Positions 61,720-64,000 of a stretch of DNA of 64,000 nt are shown here, piece after piece (position 1 is the stretch's first letter; the number at the start of each line of letters is the position of its first letter). This DNA comes from Agromyces bauzanensis. GTDB lineage: Bacteria; Actinomycetota; Actinomycetes; Actinomycetales; Microbacteriaceae. Both the position numbers and the translations under genes were made by a program. The notes under the pieces were generated by a model. That model saw only the letters and a list, made by a program, of their open reading frames with translations, was not told the DNA's origin and searched no databases. The stretch lies in assembly GCF_014645655.1 (NCBI RefSeq), contig NZ_BMMD01000002.1:264349-328348 (forward strand), in the 5' to 3' direction.

Positions 61720-62917
61720 CGATCACTCCTCCTAGAGTTCGTTCTGGTGCAACCGGTCGGCCGACGACGACCGGGACATGCCGCTCCTCGACGCCGTCGT
61801 AGACGGAGAGCGGACGGATGAGCGCGTTGGCCGCGGCCTGCTCGATGATGTGCGCCGTCCAGCCCGTGACCCGGGACGCCACGAAGAGCGGGGTGAACGT
61901 CGGCGTGTCGAACCCCATGAGGTGGTACGCGGGACCCGACGGGTAGTCGAGGTTGGGGTGGATGCCCGTGCGTGCGACGAACTCGGTCGCGAGCGCGTCG
62001 TACAACGCCGCGACATCCGGCCGGTCGTAGTGGGCGATGAGCGTGTCGAGCGCGGACTTCATGGTGGGCACTCGCGAGTCGCCGCTCTTGTAGACGCGGT
62101 GGCCGAAGCCCATGATCTTGCGCCGTTCGGCGAGCGCCCCGTCGAGCCACGGCGTCACGTTCTCGGCTGATCCGATCTCCTCGAAGAGGTGCATGACCGC
62201 CTCGTTGGCACCACCGTGCAGCGGCCCCTTGAGGGCGCCGATCGCGCCGACCACGGCCGAGTACAGGTCGGAGAGCGTCGAGGTGATGACCCGGGCGGTG
62301 AACGTGGAGGCGTTGAAGGAGTGCTCGGCGTACAGGATCATCGAGACGTCGAACGCGTCGACCACGAGCTGATCCGGCACCTCACCGAACGTCATGTACA
62401 GGAAGTTCGCGGAGTAGCCGAGGTCGTCGCGCGGTGGCACGACGACCTGGCCTCGACGACGACGCTGGTCGTACGCGACCATCGCCGGCAGTGCGGCGAA
62501 CAGCGCCTTCGCCTTGGCCAGGTTCGCCTCGGGGCTCGAATCGTCGGCGGTGGGGTCGGATGCCCCGAACACGCTCACGGCGGTACGCACGACGTCCATC
62601 GGGTGCGCCGTCGTGGGGAGCAGGTCGATCGCGGTCCTGACGTTCGGCTGCAGTGCCCGGCCGGCGCGCTCCCCAGCCCGGAACGCGGCCAGCTGCGCGG
62701 CATCCGGCAGCTCGCCGTGCCAGAGCAGGTAGGCGACCTCCTCGAATCGCTTCGCCGCGGCGAGCTCCTGCACGGGATAGCCGCGATACAGCAGGGAGTT
62801 GGTGTCGGGGTTCACCTTCGAGATGGCCGTGGTGTCGACCACGACCCCGGTGAGGCCCTTGCGGATGTCAGGCGCCGGCGCCGGCGCCGGCGCGGTGGTG
62901 GTGGTGGAGTCGGTCAT
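61706..62917 (-). CDS. prpC: 2-methylcitrate synthase / citrate synthase
   Basis: This 403-residue enzyme condenses propionyl-CoA with oxaloacetate. Active-site segments are GPLHGGANEAVM and MGFGHRVYKSGD with the catalytic His residues, and SLLYRGYPVQELA at the N-terminus. Position between prpB and a thiolase supports the methylcitrate role. The N-terminus has a Thr run and a Pro-Ala repeat (PAPAPAP) encoded by GGCGCC units. It begins 20 bp after prpB. Confidence 0.93.
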   Translation of the reverse strand: MTDSTTTTAPAPAPAPDIRKGLTGVVVDTTAISKVNPDTNSLLYRGYPVQELAAAKRFEEVAYLLWHGELPDAAQLAAFRAGERAGRALQPNVRTAIDLLPTTAHPMDVVRTAVSVFGASDPTADDSSPEANLAKAKALFAALPAMVAYDQRRRRGQVVVPPRDDLGYSANFLYMTFGEVPDQLVVDAFDVSMILYAEHSFNASTFTARVITSTLSDLYSAVVGAIGALKGPLHGGANEAVMHLFEEIGSAENVTPWLDGALAERRKIMGFGHRVYKSGDSRVPTMKSALDTLIAHYDRPDVAALYDALATEFVARTGIHPNLDYPSGPAYHLMGFDTPTFTPLFVASRVTGWTAHIIEQAAANALIRPLSVYDGVEERHVPVVVGRPVAPERTLGGVIDAEQ

Positions 62918-62936
62918 GCGGATCCGTTCTCGAGCG

Positions 62937-63836
62937 TCAGCGTGCGACGGTGAAGTTGAAGATCGAGGTGTCGAAGTGGCTGTAGCCCTCGTAGTCGATG
63001 AGCTCGTAGAGGTCGGCGCGGTGCTGCATGCGGTCGAGCAAGCCGTTGAGCGTTCCCGTGGCATCGAGTTCGTCGAGGCCCCGCTCGGCGGCGCCCATCG
63101 CGAGGCGCAGCAGCGACACGGGCCAGATGACGATGTTCATGCCGACGTTCGCCAGCTGCTCGACGGTGAAGAGCTCGCTCTTGCCGAACTCGGTCATGTT
63201 CGCGAGCAGCGGAACGTCGACGGCGGCGCGGATCGCCGCGAATTCCTCGAGCGAGGCCATCGCCTCGGGGAAGATCGCGTCGGCGCCCGCGTCGACGAGC
63301 TTCTTGGCGCGGTCGACCGCCGCGGGCAGTCCGTCGACGGCACGGATGTCGGTGCGCGCCATGATGAGGAAGTTCTCGTCGCGGCGGGCATCGACTGCGG
63401 CGCGGATCCGCTGCAGGGCGGTCGTTTCGTCGACGACCTGCTTGCCGTCGAGGTGGCCGCACCGCTTCGGGTTCACCTGGTCCTCGATGTGGAGGCCCGT
63501 GAGGCCCGCGTCCTCCAGCTCCTGCACCGTTCGGGCAACGTTCATGGGCTCGCCGAAGCCCGTGTCCGCGTCGATGATCGCGGGCAGCTCGGTCATCCGG
63601 GTGATCTGCTTCCCGCGGCCCGCGACCTCGCTGAGCGTGGTGAGGCCGATGTCGGGCAGGCCCAGGTCGGCCGAGAGCACGGCACCCGAGATGTAGACGC
63701 CGTCGAAGCCCTTCCGCTCGATCAACCGTGCCGAGAGCGGGTTGAACGCCCCCGGGAACCGCAGGATCTCGCCACTGGCGAGCCGCTCGCGGAACCGGCG
63801 GCGCTTCTCGTGAGCGGGTGTCTGTGCGTACAGCAT
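62937..63836 (-). CDS. prpB: Methylisocitrate lyase
   Basis: This 299-residue enzyme splits 2-methylisocitrate into pyruvate and succinate. It has the isocitrate-lyase superfamily motif KRCGHLDGK with the catalytic Cys, DADTGFGEPMNVARTVQELE and GLHIEDQVNPKRCGH. The ribosome site AGGAGG overlaps the prpD stop codon (TAGGAGG), so translation is coupled to prpD. Confidence 0.95.
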   Translation of the reverse strand: MLYAQTPAHEKRRRFRERLASGEILRFPGAFNPLSARLIERKGFDGVYISGAVLSADLGLPDIGLTTLSEVAGRGKQITRMTELPAIIDADTGFGEPMNVARTVQELEDAGLTGLHIEDQVNPKRCGHLDGKQVVDETTALQRIRAAVDARRDENFLIMARTDIRAVDGLPAAVDRAKKLVDAGADAIFPEAMASLEEFAAIRAAVDVPLLANMTEFGKSELFTVEQLANVGMNIVIWPVSLLRLAMGAAERGLDELDATGTLNGLLDRMQHRADLYELIDYEGYSHFDTSIFNFTVAR

Positions 63837-63849
63837 GGTGGTGGACCTC

Positions 63850-64000
63850 CTAGAAGATGCCGACGGGCGCGTCTACCTGGGCGAGCACGCCGGGCGCCGC
63901 CGTGATGGTGAGGCCGCCGAGCTCCTCGGGGCCGAGCTCGGGCAGGCGCTGCGCGAGTTCGAGGAACCGCTCGATCTCGGCCTCCTCGAGCACCCATTCC
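63850..64000 (-). CDS. prpD: 2-methylcitrate dehydratase, C-terminal end (5' part outside window)
   Basis: The last 49 codons read RFLELAQRLPELGPEELGGL and end VDAPVGIF. This looks like the C-terminal helix and tail of PrpD-type 2-methylcitrate dehydratases, and its place directly before prpB supports it. Only the end of the gene is in the window. Confidence 0.8.
   Translation of the reverse strand, partial: EWVLEEAEIERFLELAQRLPELGPEELGGLTITAAPGVLAQVDAPVGIF

Noticed and set aside
62870..62895. GGCGCC microsatellite in prpC as a possible regulatory repeat
   Set aside because: It simply encodes a Pro-Ala run in the flexible N-terminus; nothing else supports a role.

Overview
The window is about 70% GC with tightly packed genes and many 4-base ATGA/GTGA overlaps. 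Gene content (sdhAB, a riboflavin operon behind an FMN riboswitch, GTP-type PEP carboxykinase, methylcitrate cycle genes, a long GapB-like GAPDH, topA-tmk-holB) points to a high-GC actinobacterium, most likely of the family Microbacteriaceae (Agromyces-like). The genus is an inference; no rRNA is present to settle it. No phage, CRISPR or transposase gene was found.

Layout. 1-7.1 kb: end of the succinate dehydrogenase operon with a strong terminator, a BrkB-type membrane protein, exonuclease III, trpS, a GNAT, a wrecked HAD hydrolase and a secreted HEVGH protein. 7.2-11 kb: FMN riboswitch and ribD-ribE-ribBA-ribH. 11-13 kb: small membrane proteins, a Met/Cys-rich copper-binding protein and small unknowns. 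13-20.6 kb: a drug-type ABC-2 exporter, psuG-psuK, a VapBC pair, a tiny HTH regulator behind twin palindromes, and an ABC exporter. 20.6-28 kb: secreted beta-propeller protein, 2H phosphoesterase, gabT-type aminotransferase, pckG facing a RamB/ScfR-type regulator, and a PadR gene whose partner is reduced to 23 codons. 28-35 kb: GAPDH-thiolase-SDR operon, divergent IclR regulator, and a ThDP enzyme followed by a 62-bp near-perfect palindrome.

35-42 kb is a homoprotocatechuate (3,4-dihydroxyphenylacetate) meta-cleavage cluster: hpaH, hpaI, an HpaG-like FAH domain fused to an RraA-like domain, a GntR regulator, hpaE and hpaD. Two AT-rich sites sharing one motif sit before hpaH and before the fusion gene. 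Together the enzymes would cleave the ring, oxidise the semialdehyde, decarboxylate, hydrate and split the product to pyruvate and succinic semialdehyde; no hpaF-type isomerase is visible.

42-47 kb holds an alpha/beta hydrolase, a nicotinamidase-like enzyme, a PBP4-type DacB and a Gfo/Idh/MocA oxidoreductase, then three small unknown genes. 47.5-49.2 kb holds an MFS transporter and a rhodanese gene cut off at a tRNA-Thr(CGT). 49.3-60 kb is the topA-tmk-holB-lipoprotein hydrolase block, split by about 4.6 kb of extra DNA between tmk and holB. That extra DNA contains a decayed second copy of the 42-46 kb locus in the same order (hydrolase, isochorismatase, dacB, oxidoreductase), plus an M20 peptidase and two SGNH hydrolases, and is flanked by a 32-bp direct repeat. 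60.2-64 kb: a small unknown gene and the prpD-prpB-prpC-thiolase operon of propionate catabolism.

A recurring regulatory theme is a TAnnnT box ending 6-7 nt before the start codon, often with no Shine-Dalgarno sequence, which suggests many leaderless transcripts.
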